Below, piece by piece: positions 42,589 through 52,281 of a stretch of DNA of 64,000 bases. Location of the stretch: contig CAZULC010000001.1 of the NCBI GenBank assembly GCA_964621165.1, positions 62,001 to 126,000 on the forward strand, read 5' to 3'. This DNA comes from UMGS1696 sp964621165. GTDB lineage: Bacteria > Bacillota > Clostridia > Oscillospirales > CAG-272. The notes beneath the pieces were generated by a model. That model was not told where the DNA came from. It did not search any database and saw only the letters and a list, made by a program, of their open reading frames with translations. How positions within the stretch are numbered: the stretch's first letter is position 1; each line of letters opens with the position of its first letter. Made by a program: the position numbers and the translations under genes.

Positions 42589-45426
42589 TCATTCCATCCC
42601 TAACTTCCCGCGGAGGTACTGCCCCGTGTATGACTCGCGCACTTCCGCAACTTCTTCCGGCGTGCCTTTCGCTATAACTGTACCCCCGCGGTCGCCGCCT
42701 TCCGGTCCCATGTCTATGATGTAGTCCGCACATTTGATTACGTCAAGGTTGTGCTCGATTACTATCACAGTGTTGCCTGACTTTACAAGCTCCTGTAATA
42801 TCACAATCAGCTTCTCCACGTCGGCTGTGTGGAGTCCCGTCGTCGGCTCGTCTAACACATATAACGTCCGCCCCGTCGCTTTTCTCGATAACTCAGTCGC
42901 TAACTTCACACGCTGGGCTTCCCCGCCCGATAACGTCGTCGATGACTGCCCTATCTTGATGTAGCCTAAACCTACCGCACATAAGCAGCGTAACTTCACC
43001 ACAAGCTTCGGTAAATCCGCGAAAAACTCAGTTCCTTCTTCCGCCGTCATCTCAAGAACGTCCGCTATGCTCTTGCCTTTGTACTTCACTTCAAGCGTGT
43101 CCCGATTGTACCGCGCACCATGACAAACGTCGCATTTCACATATACGTCCGGCAGAAAGTGCATCTCTATCTTCTTTACTCCGTCACCTTCGCACGCCTC
43201 GCACCGACCGCCTTTGACGTTGAACGAAAACCGCCCGCTCGTGTAGCCTTTCGCCTTCGCACCCGGAGTCTTCGCATATAAGTTCCGTATGTCCGTGAAT
43301 AAACCCGTGTACGTCGCAGGATTCGAACGCGGAGTCCGCCCAATCGGAGACTGATCTATCGCTATAATCTTGTCCAGTGCCTCAACCCCATCAATGCGGT
43401 CGTGCTTCCCCGGATACGTCACCGCACGCATCAGCTTCTTCGCCAAGGACCGGTATAGAATCGCGTTCACCAAGGATGACTTTCCCGAACCCGATACACC
43501 GGTCACACATATGAAACAGCCGAGTGGGAACGATACCGTGATGTTCTTGAGATTGTTCTCACGCGCGCCGACAACCGTAAGCCAGCTCCCGTTTCCGGCT
43601 CTCCTCTCAGTGGGTACCGCAATACTCCTCCTGCCTGAGAGAAAATCCCCCGTGATGGAGTTCACGTTCGCCGCAACCTCAGCCGGAGTACCGCAGGCCA
43701 CAACCTCGCCCCCGTGAACACCCGCCGCCGGACCTATGTCAATGATGTAGTCAGCAGCCTGCATGGTCTCCTCGTCGTGCTCCACTACAATAACCGAGTT
43801 GCCAAGGTCCCGCAGATTCCGAAGCGTTGCGATAAGCTTGCCGTTGTCCCGCTGGTGAAGCCCAATGGACGGCTCGTCAAGGATGTACAACACCCCTGCC
43901 AAAGCCGAACCAATCTGCGTAGCCAGACGAATCCGCTGAGCTTCCCCTCCGGACAAAGTTGCGGACTTGCGTGACAGTGACAGGTACTCAAGCCCCACCG
44001 AAATCAAAAAGTTCAGACGGGACTTCAGCTCCTTCAGGATCTCCCGTGCAATTTCCATCTCGCTGTCGGTGAAGGTGAGGGATTCCACAAATTTCAGCGA
44101 TTCCGTGACGGGCATTACGCAGAACTCGTGAATGTTCTTCCCGCCAACTGTGACTCCTAAAGCCGCGTCGTTCAGCTTTGCTCCGTGGCAGTCAGGGCAG
44201 TCCCGGTCAGTGAGAAACTGTTCGTAATACTCGCTTTCCCAAGCCCCGGGTTGAGCGCGCGACTCGATGATATGCACAAGTCCCTCGAACTTTTTGGTGG
44301 AAGTGTGACCGCCCCCGCCGAAGTACTGTGTGACGTGAAAAGCCTCGTCGGACCCGTTCATAAGCACGTCATAAGCCTTTTTGGGAAAGTCCCTGACCGG
44401 CATATCCAAGTCCGCGCCGTACTTTTCCACAGCCGCCTTGACCAAAGGACCCATCCAGCTGTCATCGGTGAGGGTCTTGAATCCATTGACTGCCACCGCT
44501 CCTTTATTGAGGGACAGCGAGGTATCGGGGATGATTTTATCCGGGTCAACGGAGCGTAGAACTCCCAGACCGGTACATGTAGGGCATGCTCCGAAGGGGT
44601 TATTGAATGAGAACATGCGTGGTTCAAGTTCACCGAAGCTGATTCCGTGTTCAGGGCAGGCGTAGTTTGTGGAGAACTCGAGAGTGCGCGGTTCCTCCCC
44701 TTTTTCCCGAGGAACCGTGACGACAAGCACACCTCCGTCGGACTCACGTGCGGCGCATTCCACTGAATCGGAGAGGCGTATGCGCAGGTCCGGCTTCATG
44801 ACGAGTCTATCCACGACGATTTCCACGTTATGGCGAAGGTTTTTATCTAGTTCTACAGTCTCGCCCAAATCGTACAAAATCCCGTCCACCCGAACGCGAG
44901 TATACCCGTTCTTTTTAGCGTCAGCGAGAACTTTTTCGTGGCGGCCCTTCTTCCCCCTTACCACAGGAGCGAGAACCATGAACCGTTCACCCTCAGGAAG
45001 CTTCATAATGGAGTCGACGATAGTGTCCTGCGAGGTTTGTTTTATTTCCCTACCGCATACGGGGCAATGTGGAGTTCCGAGTCGGGTGTAAAGGAGGCGG
45101 AGGTAGTCATAAATTTCGGTAACGGTTCCCACGGTAGAGCGCGGGTTTTTTGACGTAGTCTTCTGGTCAATGGAAATCGCCGGCGACAGTCCATCGATTG
45201 AGTCGATATCTGGCTTATCCATCTGTCCGATAAACATCCGAGCGTACGACGACAGCGATTCCACGAACCGTCTATGACCCTCAGCATAAATTGTATCAAA
45301 CGCCAGCGACGACTTTCCCGACCCGGACAGTCCGGTCATAACCACGAGTTTATCCCGTGGCACATCCACGTCAATATTCTTAAGGTTATTAACCCTAACG
45401 CCTCTGACAGAAATATATTTTGGCAT
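42589..45426 (-). CDS. uvrA: excinuclease ABC subunit UvrA
   Basis: Damage-sensing ATPase of nucleotide excision repair, working with UvrB and UvrC. Two ABC modules: Walker A GLSGSGKSSLAFDTIYAEGH and GVSGSGKSSLVNAILYR; signatures LSGGEAQRIRLATQIG and LSGGEAQRVKLATELS. Zinc modules show CPVCGREI, CPTCTGLG and CEACEGDG...CDVCHGARY. 945 residues, normal. ATG 45426 (MPKYISVRGV) is preferred to the in-frame TTG at 45432 because AAGGAA lies eight bases before it. uvrB is not adjacent. The gene is bracketed by two inverted family A repeats. Confidence 0.97.
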   Translation of the reverse strand: MPKYISVRGVRVNNLKNIDVDVPRDKLVVMTGLSGSGKSSLAFDTIYAEGHRRFVESLSSYARMFIGQMDKPDIDSIDGLSPAISIDQKTTSKNPRSTVGTVTEIYDYLRLLYTRLGTPHCPVCGREIKQTSQDTIVDSIMKLPEGERFMVLAPVVRGKKGRHEKVLADAKKNGYTRVRVDGILYDLGETVELDKNLRHNVEIVVDRLVMKPDLRIRLSDSVECAARESDGGVLVVTVPREKGEEPRTLEFSTNYACPEHGISFGELEPRMFSFNNPFGACPTCTGLGVLRSVDPDKIIPDTSLSLNKGAVAVNGFKTLTDDSWMGPLVKAAVEKYGADLDMPVRDFPKKAYDVLMNGSDEAFHVTQYFGGGGHTSTKKFEGLVHIIESRAQPGAWESEYYEQFLTDRDCPDCHGAKLNDAALGVTVGGKNIHEFCVMPVTESLKFVESLTFTDSEMEIAREILKELKSRLNFLISVGLEYLSLSRKSATLSGGEAQRIRLATQIGSALAGVLYILDEPSIGLHQRDNGKLIATLRNLRDLGNSVIVVEHDEETMQAADYIIDIGPAAGVHGGEVVACGTPAEVAANVNSITGDFLSGRRSIAVPTERRAGNGSWLTVVGARENNLKNITVSFPLGCFICVTGVSGSGKSSLVNAILYRSLAKKLMRAVTYPGKHDRIDGVEALDKIIAIDQSPIGRTPRSNPATYTGLFTDIRNLYAKTPGAKAKGYTSGRFSFNVKGGRCEACEGDGVKKIEMHFLPDVYVKCDVCHGARYNRDTLEVKYKGKSIADVLEMTAEEGTEFFADLPKLVVKLRCLCAVGLGYIKIGQSSTTLSGGEAQRVKLATELSRKATGRTLYVLDEPTTGLHTADVEKLIVILQELVKSGNTVIVIEHNLDVIKCADYIIDMGPEGGDRGGTVIAKGTPEEVAEVRESYTGQYLRGKLGME

Positions 45427-45462
45427 AATCAAAATTCCTTATGTATTAGATTTATAGTGAAA

Positions 45463-45712
45463 AGGGGAACGCGCTTCTTGAAAGAAGATGTGCAAGAACT
45501 TCAAAAAGAGGTTGCAATAGGGTGAAGCTGAGTAGGAAGAGATTGCGGCTGCTATTCTTTGGGTTTAGTATTGGGGAAAATCCTGATCGACTAAAATTTA
45601 GAATACCAAGAAATAAGGACACAGTGGTAGACAGCAGTCAGGGACCGCCTTGTTGGAGATAGCTTGCTATCTCCGGTACACAGCTTCCGACCCCTGCCTG
45701 CCACAGTGGGAT
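45463..45712 (-). repeat. family A repeat, copy 3, inverted, before the uvrA start
   Basis: Read on the reverse strand it begins CCACTGTGGCAGGCAGGGGT, has the hairpin GGAGATAGC-AA-GCTATCTCC, GGTCCCTGACTGCTGTCTAC, CTACTCAGCTTCACCCTATT and ends AGTTCTTGCACATCTTCTTT then CAAGAAGCGCG. Closely similar to copy 2 over its whole length. It ends 37 bases before the uvrA start. Bases 45713-45880 hold nothing recognised. Confidence 0.85.
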
Positions 45713-45880
45713 GAGATCGCGGGATATCGCAGTGATAACGTACACTCTACAGCCATAGCACCACCTCGGGCAAGCCAACCTACGCCATATGCGTCAGCTT
45801 ACAGAGGGACGTTTGTCCTAAAATCCTCTTGTAAATCTATAACCCTGCGTTTATCAACTCTACTCCCCAAACTCCACACT

Positions 45881-48106
45881 TTACTTCATTCTCCCCACAA
45901 TTTCATCCGCACGAAGTTTATCTTCCCTGTACGCTTTCCTTAGCAGTTCCCCTGGGATGAATTCGTCGTATTTTTCAAAAACGGGGAGTTCCGTGGGGGA
46001 CACGAGGGAGTCGAGGTCCACGCCTTCCCTATTGATTTTTTCCTTGATGAAGTCCATGAGGTCCTCCCCCCGTCCGCCTTCAAGCTTGAACATCATATAG
46101 TAGCACCCCTCGAACTCCATTCCGCTGAGCTTGAACTTCCCCGCGTTTTTGGTGAGGTATCTTCGCATTGTCCGGAAGCTTCTTGTCCCGAGCCACGGGA
46201 AGAAAGCCCATGTATATCCGCCGAGGGGAAGGATGCAGGATTCGGTGAGTCCGGTATTTCGTGCCACAGCCCGGGCTTCACGTAAACGTTTGAGTGCGCC
46301 GGGGCGGAGGTAGGGGTATTCGGTGTCCTCTCTCAGGACCTGTCGCATCCGTTCCAGAATCCGTGTATGGACTTCTCCATAATCCCCGGGCCAGCTTATT
46401 TCCATTTTTCCCTTGACGGGCTTGACGTAAATCAAGTGCCGTGGCAGATCCAGCTCTTCCACTTCCCAGACACGTCCGGCGAGGGCAAATCTATCGCCAA
46501 CCGGTGGAGGGGATGTAATCTGTCCGATTTCGTCGGACTCGCACCGCACGGTATAGTCGTCGGTATCCTTGAAGACGGCGTAGAACTTATAGGAATTTGT
46601 GAGCTTCTCCCCTTTAAGTCCCACGATAACCTCTTTTTCCTCGGTCATTTCCAGCCAGTCGTTGTTTATCATGGAAAGGAGAAGCAGCTTGTAGTCTTCT
46701 TTTGTCACATAGCGGAAAGGCGGCAGGGACAGTACCCTCTCGGCAAGCTCCTTTGGGTAAACCGCACCGCAGGAAACCACCATTGACAGAGTCTGCTGGA
46801 AAAGGAGGGAGTAGGGGCATTTGCGGATAAGTGGCGGCTCTATGAATCTTTCTTCGATATATAACTGCACGATAGCGATTGCCTTGAGTAATTCCCACGG
46901 CATGAGCTGGGGCAGGGGCGTGTTTGGCAGGGGCGTTTCCTCCCGGAATACCATAATCATCTCTGGAGTGTCCCCGCGGCGTCCGCTTCGACCGAGCCTT
47001 TGCAGGAATGAGGAAACGGTGTTGGGCGAGCCTTGCTGAATAACGCGCTCAAGACGGCCGATGTCGATTCCAAGCTCCATTGTCACTGTAGCGCAGGCCA
47101 CAGCGGAAATTTCGTCGTCCTTCATCTTCATCTCGGCCTCTTCCCGTATGCTTGCGGACAGGAAGCCGTGGTGAATCAAAAACCTGTCCGGCTCATTCCG
47201 GTACTCGGCAATTTCACGGAGCGTGGCGCAGATGTACTCGGTTTCCTCCCGGGAATTTGAGAAAACGATAGCCTTTTTGCCCTTGGTGGCCTCATAAATG
47301 TACTCGTATCCCGGGTCAAGGGACATGGTCTCGGACTTCTCCCGGTAATCACTTGACGTCATCTCCGTCAAATCCGTCACGTTCTTACCTTCCTCGTCAA
47401 CAGTAGAGCCAATGTAAAAATGCTCCGCCGCCAGACGCCACTTGATTTTCGCCGGAGGAATGGACGGAATCTGTGTGTCACGTCCGCTTCCCGCACCAAG
47501 CCAACGCGCTGCACGCTCCATGTCGCCAATCGTAGCCGATAACCCAATCCGACGGGGTGAAGCACCGCTCTTTTCACGAAGACGGCAGAGCTGACAGATA
47601 ATCTGGTTCCCCCGGTCGCACCCGGTGAGCGTGTGGATTTCGTCAATCACAACGTAGCGTAGATCCCCGAAGAGCCGGATTAGGTCAGATGAGCGGGTCA
47701 TCAGCATGGCTTCAAGGGACTCGGGTGTTATCTGGAGTATGCCGCCCGGATTCTTCAGCGCCTTCTGCTTGTGTGAGGAAGCCACGTCCCCATGCCAGTG
47801 GAAAACCGGAATCCCTGCCTCCTCGCATAATTCGGAAATGCGTAGGAACTGGTCGTTTATTAACGATTTCAGGGGGGCAATGTAGAGCGCACCGATGGAG
47901 AGAGGCGGATTTTCGTAAAACTCGGAGAGAATCGGGAAAAACGCCGCCTCAGTCTTGCCGGAAGCCGTCTGGGATGGGAGGAGAAGATTGTCGCCGGTGT
48001 TGAAAATGACGTCTGCCGCCGCAGTCTGGACGGGAGATAACGACTCCCACCCGTGGGAATAGATGAACTCCCGTATGAAGGGAGAATATTTTTCAAATGT
48101 ACTCAT
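45881..48106 (-). CDS. Lhr-like DEAD/DEAH-box helicase (BrxHI-like)
   Basis: Superfamily 2 helicase of 741 residues. Motif I is LPSQTASGKTEAAFF near residue 40, motif II VVIDEIHTLTG, motif III GLSATIGDMERA, and motif VI QRLGRSGRRGDTPEM. A winged-helix and a C-terminal beta-rich domain (FALAGRVWEVEELDLPRHLI) follow, as in Lhr-type helicases. Relatives occur in BREX type 2 (BrxHI) and in TerB-linked DNA-processing operons. It is the third gene of a reverse-strand trio with a BrxD-like ATPase and a TerB protein. The gap to the ATPase gene is 276 bases and holds a family B repeat. A general repair helicase role remains possible. Confidence 0.88.
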   Translation of the reverse strand: MSTFEKYSPFIREFIYSHGWESLSPVQTAAADVIFNTGDNLLLPSQTASGKTEAAFFPILSEFYENPPLSIGALYIAPLKSLINDQFLRISELCEEAGIPVFHWHGDVASSHKQKALKNPGGILQITPESLEAMLMTRSSDLIRLFGDLRYVVIDEIHTLTGCDRGNQIICQLCRLREKSGASPRRIGLSATIGDMERAARWLGAGSGRDTQIPSIPPAKIKWRLAAEHFYIGSTVDEEGKNVTDLTEMTSSDYREKSETMSLDPGYEYIYEATKGKKAIVFSNSREETEYICATLREIAEYRNEPDRFLIHHGFLSASIREEAEMKMKDDEISAVACATVTMELGIDIGRLERVIQQGSPNTVSSFLQRLGRSGRRGDTPEMIMVFREETPLPNTPLPQLMPWELLKAIAIVQLYIEERFIEPPLIRKCPYSLLFQQTLSMVVSCGAVYPKELAERVLSLPPFRYVTKEDYKLLLLSMINNDWLEMTEEKEVIVGLKGEKLTNSYKFYAVFKDTDDYTVRCESDEIGQITSPPPVGDRFALAGRVWEVEELDLPRHLIYVKPVKGKMEISWPGDYGEVHTRILERMRQVLREDTEYPYLRPGALKRLREARAVARNTGLTESCILPLGGYTWAFFPWLGTRSFRTMRRYLTKNAGKFKLSGMEFEGCYYMMFKLEGGRGEDLMDFIKEKINREGVDLDSLVSPTELPVFEKYDEFIPGELLRKAYREDKLRADEIVGRMK

Positions 48107-48186
48107 AACATTTCAACTTCACTTAATAAATCAAACAAAACGTAGACGAATCGCCCCAAATCTAAATTAAACTTTGTTGTAATAAA

Positions 48187-48350
48187 GTTTTGATCAAACT
48201 TTTCCAAAAGTTTGTAGGGGTCAAGGGGACAAAGTCCCTTGCGACTTCCGCAGAAGTCGTTCCCCAAGACTTCAAAAAAGTTCCTCTTTTTGCTTCTTTG
48301 GAATTTCGAAGAAATTCGCTCCTCGCTAAAGGAGAAAAAGAAGAACTAAC
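48187..48350 (+). repeat. family B repeat between the ATPase and helicase genes
   Basis: Longest copy. A first hairpin AAACTTTT-CC-AAAAGTTT is followed by GGGAC-AAA-GTCCC, then CGACTTC-CGCA-GAAGTCG (48242-48259), then AAGACTTCAAAAAAGTTCCT and a last hairpin GAATTTCG-AAG-AAATTC, ending CTCCTCGCTAAAGGAGAAAA. Confidence 0.85.
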
Positions 48351-48382
48351 AGTCTGAAATCATAATATTCTAATCAAAAAAC

Positions 48383-49750
48383 TCAAAACTCAATATCATC
48401 CAACGAAACCTTAACCGATTCAACTTTCACCGTATCTTCCTTCGCTTCACCACTGACTTCACCCGCGGGCGCAATGCTTCTCTTTACCTTGCTCATTATC
48501 TCAGCAAAACCGTACTCACGGTTCGTGTACATTAGGTCAAGCAGCGTCACATAGTCCCGTATTATCTCACGGGGCGTAATCATGACCTCCGCTCCTTCAC
48601 GACTCATGCTCGAGAGTAAAAACGCCTTCATGTTCTCTTCCGTCACCATTGGCTCCCATTTGTGGTACTCTCCGTGTAACGCCGTCAATCGCATCACTAA
48701 CGCAAGCATCTCCGAATCCGATAACCGCCGTAAGCGAATCACGGGCTGCATTAACGAACGTAATTCCCCTGAACCAAAACTGTCCTGTAAGCGGCTCCGT
48801 AAGGCCTCGTAGCTGAATAACCCACGCCGCGTGTCCTCGAGAAACTGCGGAGTCCCTCCGAATATTATGATCAAACCCGGCGCACGCCCCTGCATCGTGT
48901 CGTTGAACATCGATAGTATCTTCTCGTAATTGTTCTCACGGGAAATTCTGTTCGGGATTTTGTAAAGGTTCACACATTCGTCAATGTAAACGCATAACCC
49001 CGAATACCCAGCTAAACGCACAAACGCCGTGAATAACTTTAAATAATCATACCAGTTATCGTCGTTGATTATGCTCAGCGAACGGATTCCAATGGCGTCC
49101 CGGGCCTCTGTGCGCGTGTTGTACTCCCCGCGTATCCACTTTAAACAGGCTGAAGCTAAATCGTCATTTCCGTCACACCATGCATTGTAGTACGTCCGTA
49201 ATATAGAGGAAAAATCAAATCCTCCCACACCGGCCTCAAGTTCCCGTAAACAGGACATAATCTTCCTGCCAAACTCAACCCGGTATGCCTCACTTGACTC
49301 GTCTAAGCCCGAGTTTATCAGCTCACCGCCGATTTTCGTGAACCACTTGCCAAGTATCACCGATAAAGCCCCGCCGTCAGGGGATGACTTCACCGCCACG
49401 TTCTTCATAAGCTCACGGTAGGTCGCAAGCCCGCTGCTGTTCGAACCCGATAACTTCCGCTCAGGTGAGAGATCACAGTCGGCTGTGACAAATCCAAGAT
49501 CCAACGCATACCCACGGGAAAGCTGGATCAGAAAGGACTTTCCCGAACCGTATCGGCCAATGATGAACTTCGTGGCACCTTCGCCGTCAGCAACCCGGTC
49601 CAAAGCCGCAACTAACGCACCGATTTCCTCAGTACGGCCGATGGCAATGTAAGGCGCACCCACACGGGGAACAACTCCGCCGGAGAGAGAGGAAAGAAGA
49701 GTCCCCAGAATCCGACGCGGCACTTTCGCCGTATTTTTAGTTTCAAGCAT
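48383..49750 (-). CDS. BREX BrxD-like ATP-binding protein (DUF2791)
   Basis: 455-residue P-loop ATPase. Walker A GRYGSGKS is at residues 65-72, preceded by the family start VPRVGAPYIAIGRTEEIGAL. Walker B is GLCVYIDECVNLYKIPN near residue 255, and the sensor block LIIIFGGTPQFLEDTRRGLF follows. This pattern is that of DUF2791 proteins, called BrxD in BREX type 2, where BrxD and the BrxHI helicase lie together. None of the other BREX genes (pglX, pglZ, brxC) are in this window. Both neighbours, the TerB protein and the helicase, are on the same strand with repeat-filled gaps. SD GAGG lies about eight bases before the ATG. Confidence 0.85.
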   Translation of the reverse strand: MLETKNTAKVPRRILGTLLSSLSGGVVPRVGAPYIAIGRTEEIGALVAALDRVADGEGATKFIIGRYGSGKSFLIQLSRGYALDLGFVTADCDLSPERKLSGSNSSGLATYRELMKNVAVKSSPDGGALSVILGKWFTKIGGELINSGLDESSEAYRVEFGRKIMSCLRELEAGVGGFDFSSILRTYYNAWCDGNDDLASACLKWIRGEYNTRTEARDAIGIRSLSIINDDNWYDYLKLFTAFVRLAGYSGLCVYIDECVNLYKIPNRISRENNYEKILSMFNDTMQGRAPGLIIIFGGTPQFLEDTRRGLFSYEALRSRLQDSFGSGELRSLMQPVIRLRRLSDSEMLALVMRLTALHGEYHKWEPMVTEENMKAFLLSSMSREGAEVMITPREIIRDYVTLLDLMYTNREYGFAEIMSKVKRSIAPAGEVSGEAKEDTVKVESVKVSLDDIEF

Positions 49751-49817
49751 AAATCAATCCTCAGCTTCACAAACTTCACGTATAAGAATCACAATAAATC
49801 CCAGCTTCACGTATTTG

Positions 49818-49880
49818 TAATAAGTTTAGGTCAAGGGGACAAAGTCCCATTATCGACTTCCGCAGAAGTCGAAACACCCC
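49818..49880 (+). repeat. short family B repeat between the TerB and ATPase genes
   Basis: AGTTTAGGTCAAGGGGACAA then AGTCCCATTAT and the hairpin CGACTTC-CGCA-GAAGTCG (49855-49872). It lacks the 3' part seen in other copies. Confidence 0.8.
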
Positions 49881-49900
49881 CAGCATTCTCCCCATCTCAT

Positions 49901-52048
49901 TCACCCGCCGTTTTTCTCAACCCACTCAACCGCGTCATCCCTGTAGTCCTCGATTACTTCCCCGTCTTCGATAAGCACATCCCCTATTACCTCAAGAAAT
50001 ACAGTGTTCACCCGGTCCGTCAGCTCACCTTCGTATATCCCCGCCTCTCGCGCATACTGCCGGAATCTCCCATCTAAAGCCGCTTTAACAGCACCAAGAA
50101 TCACCCAATCTACAACATTCCCGGCATCCCCACCATCTCCGCCCGATCCAATTGCCACCGTATCCCCACCGACTTCATCAGCCGCCATAGACAAGTCCGC
50201 ATCTTCCTCAGCCACCACCAGCCGCTCCGTGTTCACCCATGACTCACGCTCAATCGCCTCGGCCGCAGCTACATCAAACCCCGCCGTCTCTGCCTCGTAG
50301 TTCGCCATGTAGCCCTCCGGCATGTACTTCTCGTCCAAACTCTTCTTCCGCTTTGCACCTGACTTCTCCAAAACCGGAGCAAAGTATCGGTCTATCACAT
50401 CCGCGTCTCGTATGTCGACCTGCTTCGCCAATAACTTCGACTTTAACCCGTATGCCTCGCGTACCTTGTTCTCCGAATACTTTATTGCTTTGGTCATAAT
50501 GTCCCGGGTGCTCTCAAGCCGGATGCAGGACGATAACTCAAGCTCAATCCGCTTCTTCGAACGAATCGACGCAACCGCTCCTACGTAGGAATCCCGCACC
50601 ATCCTGTATGTCCGGCCAAACCCAAATATCCCGCGCCGCCCCTCATACTGGGACTTAAGTACCGCCGCCACAGCCCCCGGAATCAACTCGTCGTATTCGG
50701 ACTTGTACTGAGTGTAATACCTGCTCGTCTTGTAGTCGTAATCCGACATGGAGTAGGTGAATACGTCGGTCAGCGAACGGTATAGCCGAACCTCGTCACC
50801 TGAATATTCCCGGAATATGCCGTCAAGATAAAACTCCTTTATCTGCGAACGCGCAACTATCTCCGGTAAATACGGTATAAGCCCCGACGGTACACTTATC
50901 TCGTGTATCAGACAGTAGTCCGCAAGCCAGTCGCTTAAATTGCACATGAATAACGGGTACTTGTCCCGAAAATCACGCTGATACTTCAATAATAACGCGG
51001 TCAGTACCTCAGCTCGCCGGTTGTTTTCACCTGCGTCACCGTCCGGCTCGTTTATCAGCTCAAATACATATAATTGAATGTACGAAAGGTCGCACTCCGG
51101 ATACTTTCCGTGAGCTATGCACTCCTTCACCCAGTCGTAATACTCTATTTGACTGCGGGTCATGTGACTGAACTGGGGGACATAGGAGAAAAACTTCACC
51201 TCGGGTATGTCCACGGTGTATGGGTAACGGGATACCCGCTTCCGGCTCACCTCAACGTCCTCCGCAAATCGGGAGTAAAAATCCGTCTCCGATGACCAGT
51301 CCTTTATCGTGACCCCCTTGATGAACGCACCGCCCGGCTCGTATTTCACCTCACGCTGAACCGTACTCCCGTCAGTGTTCCCGCCCCGCCTTAATCGGGA
51401 TTGATCGCCGCTGTCACCGACTCCGACACGCCTCTGCTTCCTTGCACGGGAGTATGAACCGTAGGAGTACCCCGACACCGACCTCTGCCCGTCAACCGTC
51501 CTGATAACCCTGCCGCTGCTCCCGACGTCCCTGTTATCCTCGCCTCCTATCAAAACCGTAACCGGCTTCTTCTCCTTCTTCTCGCCGGAGGATGAATCGT
51601 CTTTTGCCTTGATTGCCTCGATCTCCTTCACAAGCTTGCTCACACCATTGTAAAGAAGAGTCTTTCCCATTTCCGGATCGTACTCGGAATCACGCTTTGG
51701 TATGGCTTCACGGGAATATACGGCCTTCTCTTCAATTTCACTTTTCCCGCCGCCCAAATCCACCTTGACGCGCTCAACATCCGCCACATCAAGGGATCCG
51801 GGTGAAAACGACGGCTTCGAGTACGTCTTCTTTCTCGGCTCGCCCATGTCCCAGAAGTCCCCGTCGTCAAAATCCCGCCATACCTCCCGGGACGTCTTTA
51901 CTTTGCCGTCTTCTGAGGGAACACGCTTTTCTTCGACGGCTACGTTTTCTTCGACTTCTTCGCTTTTTTCGATTTCTTCGTTTATAATCTGCTCAGCTTC
52001 ACCGGATTTATCTCCCGCCGGAAAGTTTTTTTCATCCGCCATGTTCAT
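49901..52048 (-). CDS. TerB_N/TerB_C domain protein
   Basis: 715-residue soluble protein leading the trio. The first 200 residues are charged and low in complexity. The TerB_N domain is seen near 285-420 as FSHMTRSQIEYYDWVKECI then YPECDLSYIQLYVFELINE. A mid region (about 420-600) is less distinct. The TerB_C-like end reads VDWVILGAVKAALDGRF and IGDVLIEDGEVIEDYRDDAV. ATG 52048 is preferred over 52069 because AAGGAG lies eight bases before it; Met at 52042 is also possible. TerB-family proteins have been linked by comparative genomics to tellurite resistance, metal sensing and DNA processing. A consensus promoter precedes it. Confidence 0.82.
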   Translation of the reverse strand: MNMADEKNFPAGDKSGEAEQIINEEIEKSEEVEENVAVEEKRVPSEDGKVKTSREVWRDFDDGDFWDMGEPRKKTYSKPSFSPGSLDVADVERVKVDLGGGKSEIEEKAVYSREAIPKRDSEYDPEMGKTLLYNGVSKLVKEIEAIKAKDDSSSGEKKEKKPVTVLIGGEDNRDVGSSGRVIRTVDGQRSVSGYSYGSYSRARKQRRVGVGDSGDQSRLRRGGNTDGSTVQREVKYEPGGAFIKGVTIKDWSSETDFYSRFAEDVEVSRKRVSRYPYTVDIPEVKFFSYVPQFSHMTRSQIEYYDWVKECIAHGKYPECDLSYIQLYVFELINEPDGDAGENNRRAEVLTALLLKYQRDFRDKYPLFMCNLSDWLADYCLIHEISVPSGLIPYLPEIVARSQIKEFYLDGIFREYSGDEVRLYRSLTDVFTYSMSDYDYKTSRYYTQYKSEYDELIPGAVAAVLKSQYEGRRGIFGFGRTYRMVRDSYVGAVASIRSKKRIELELSSCIRLESTRDIMTKAIKYSENKVREAYGLKSKLLAKQVDIRDADVIDRYFAPVLEKSGAKRKKSLDEKYMPEGYMANYEAETAGFDVAAAEAIERESWVNTERLVVAEEDADLSMAADEVGGDTVAIGSGGDGGDAGNVVDWVILGAVKAALDGRFRQYAREAGIYEGELTDRVNTVFLEVIGDVLIEDGEVIEDYRDDAVEWVEKNGG

Positions 52049-52086
52049 GCCTCCCACTCCTTCAAACATTAGTTCGTTAATATCTT

Positions 52087-52115
52087 ATTATATCATGAAA
52101 ATTTACCCGTGTCAA
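52087..52115 (-). promoter_or_regulatory. consensus SigA promoter of the TerB-ATPase-helicase module
   Basis: On the reverse strand TTGACA (52110-52115), a 17-base spacer and TATAAT (52087-52092): a perfect match at both boxes. Transcription would start about 30 bases before the start codon at 52048. Confidence 0.85.
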
Positions 52116-52214
52116 TACATATGGATAACGAAATAAAAATATTTTTCCGTGATTATTTGTCAAGTCCCGCCGAAAACAGGAGTCAGTCCAGTGAATTTTC
52201 ATACATTTTTGCGG

Positions 52215-52243
52215 TTGACAAAACTGGCGGTTTATAATATAAT
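52215..52243 (+). promoter_or_regulatory. consensus SigA promoter of the fusion gene
   Basis: TTGACA (52215-52220), a 17-base spacer and TATAAT (52238-52243), both boxes perfect. It faces away from the promoter at 52087-52115, about 100 bases apart. Confidence 0.85.
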
Positions 52244-52281
52244 ATTTTTAATTATATTATGAGATAAATGTAGGAGAAATC

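Noticed and set aside
45463..45712. Family A closing palindrome as an intrinsic terminator
   Set aside because: The GCTTCTT/AAGAAGC hairpin is not followed by a T-run in the direction of any adjacent gene.
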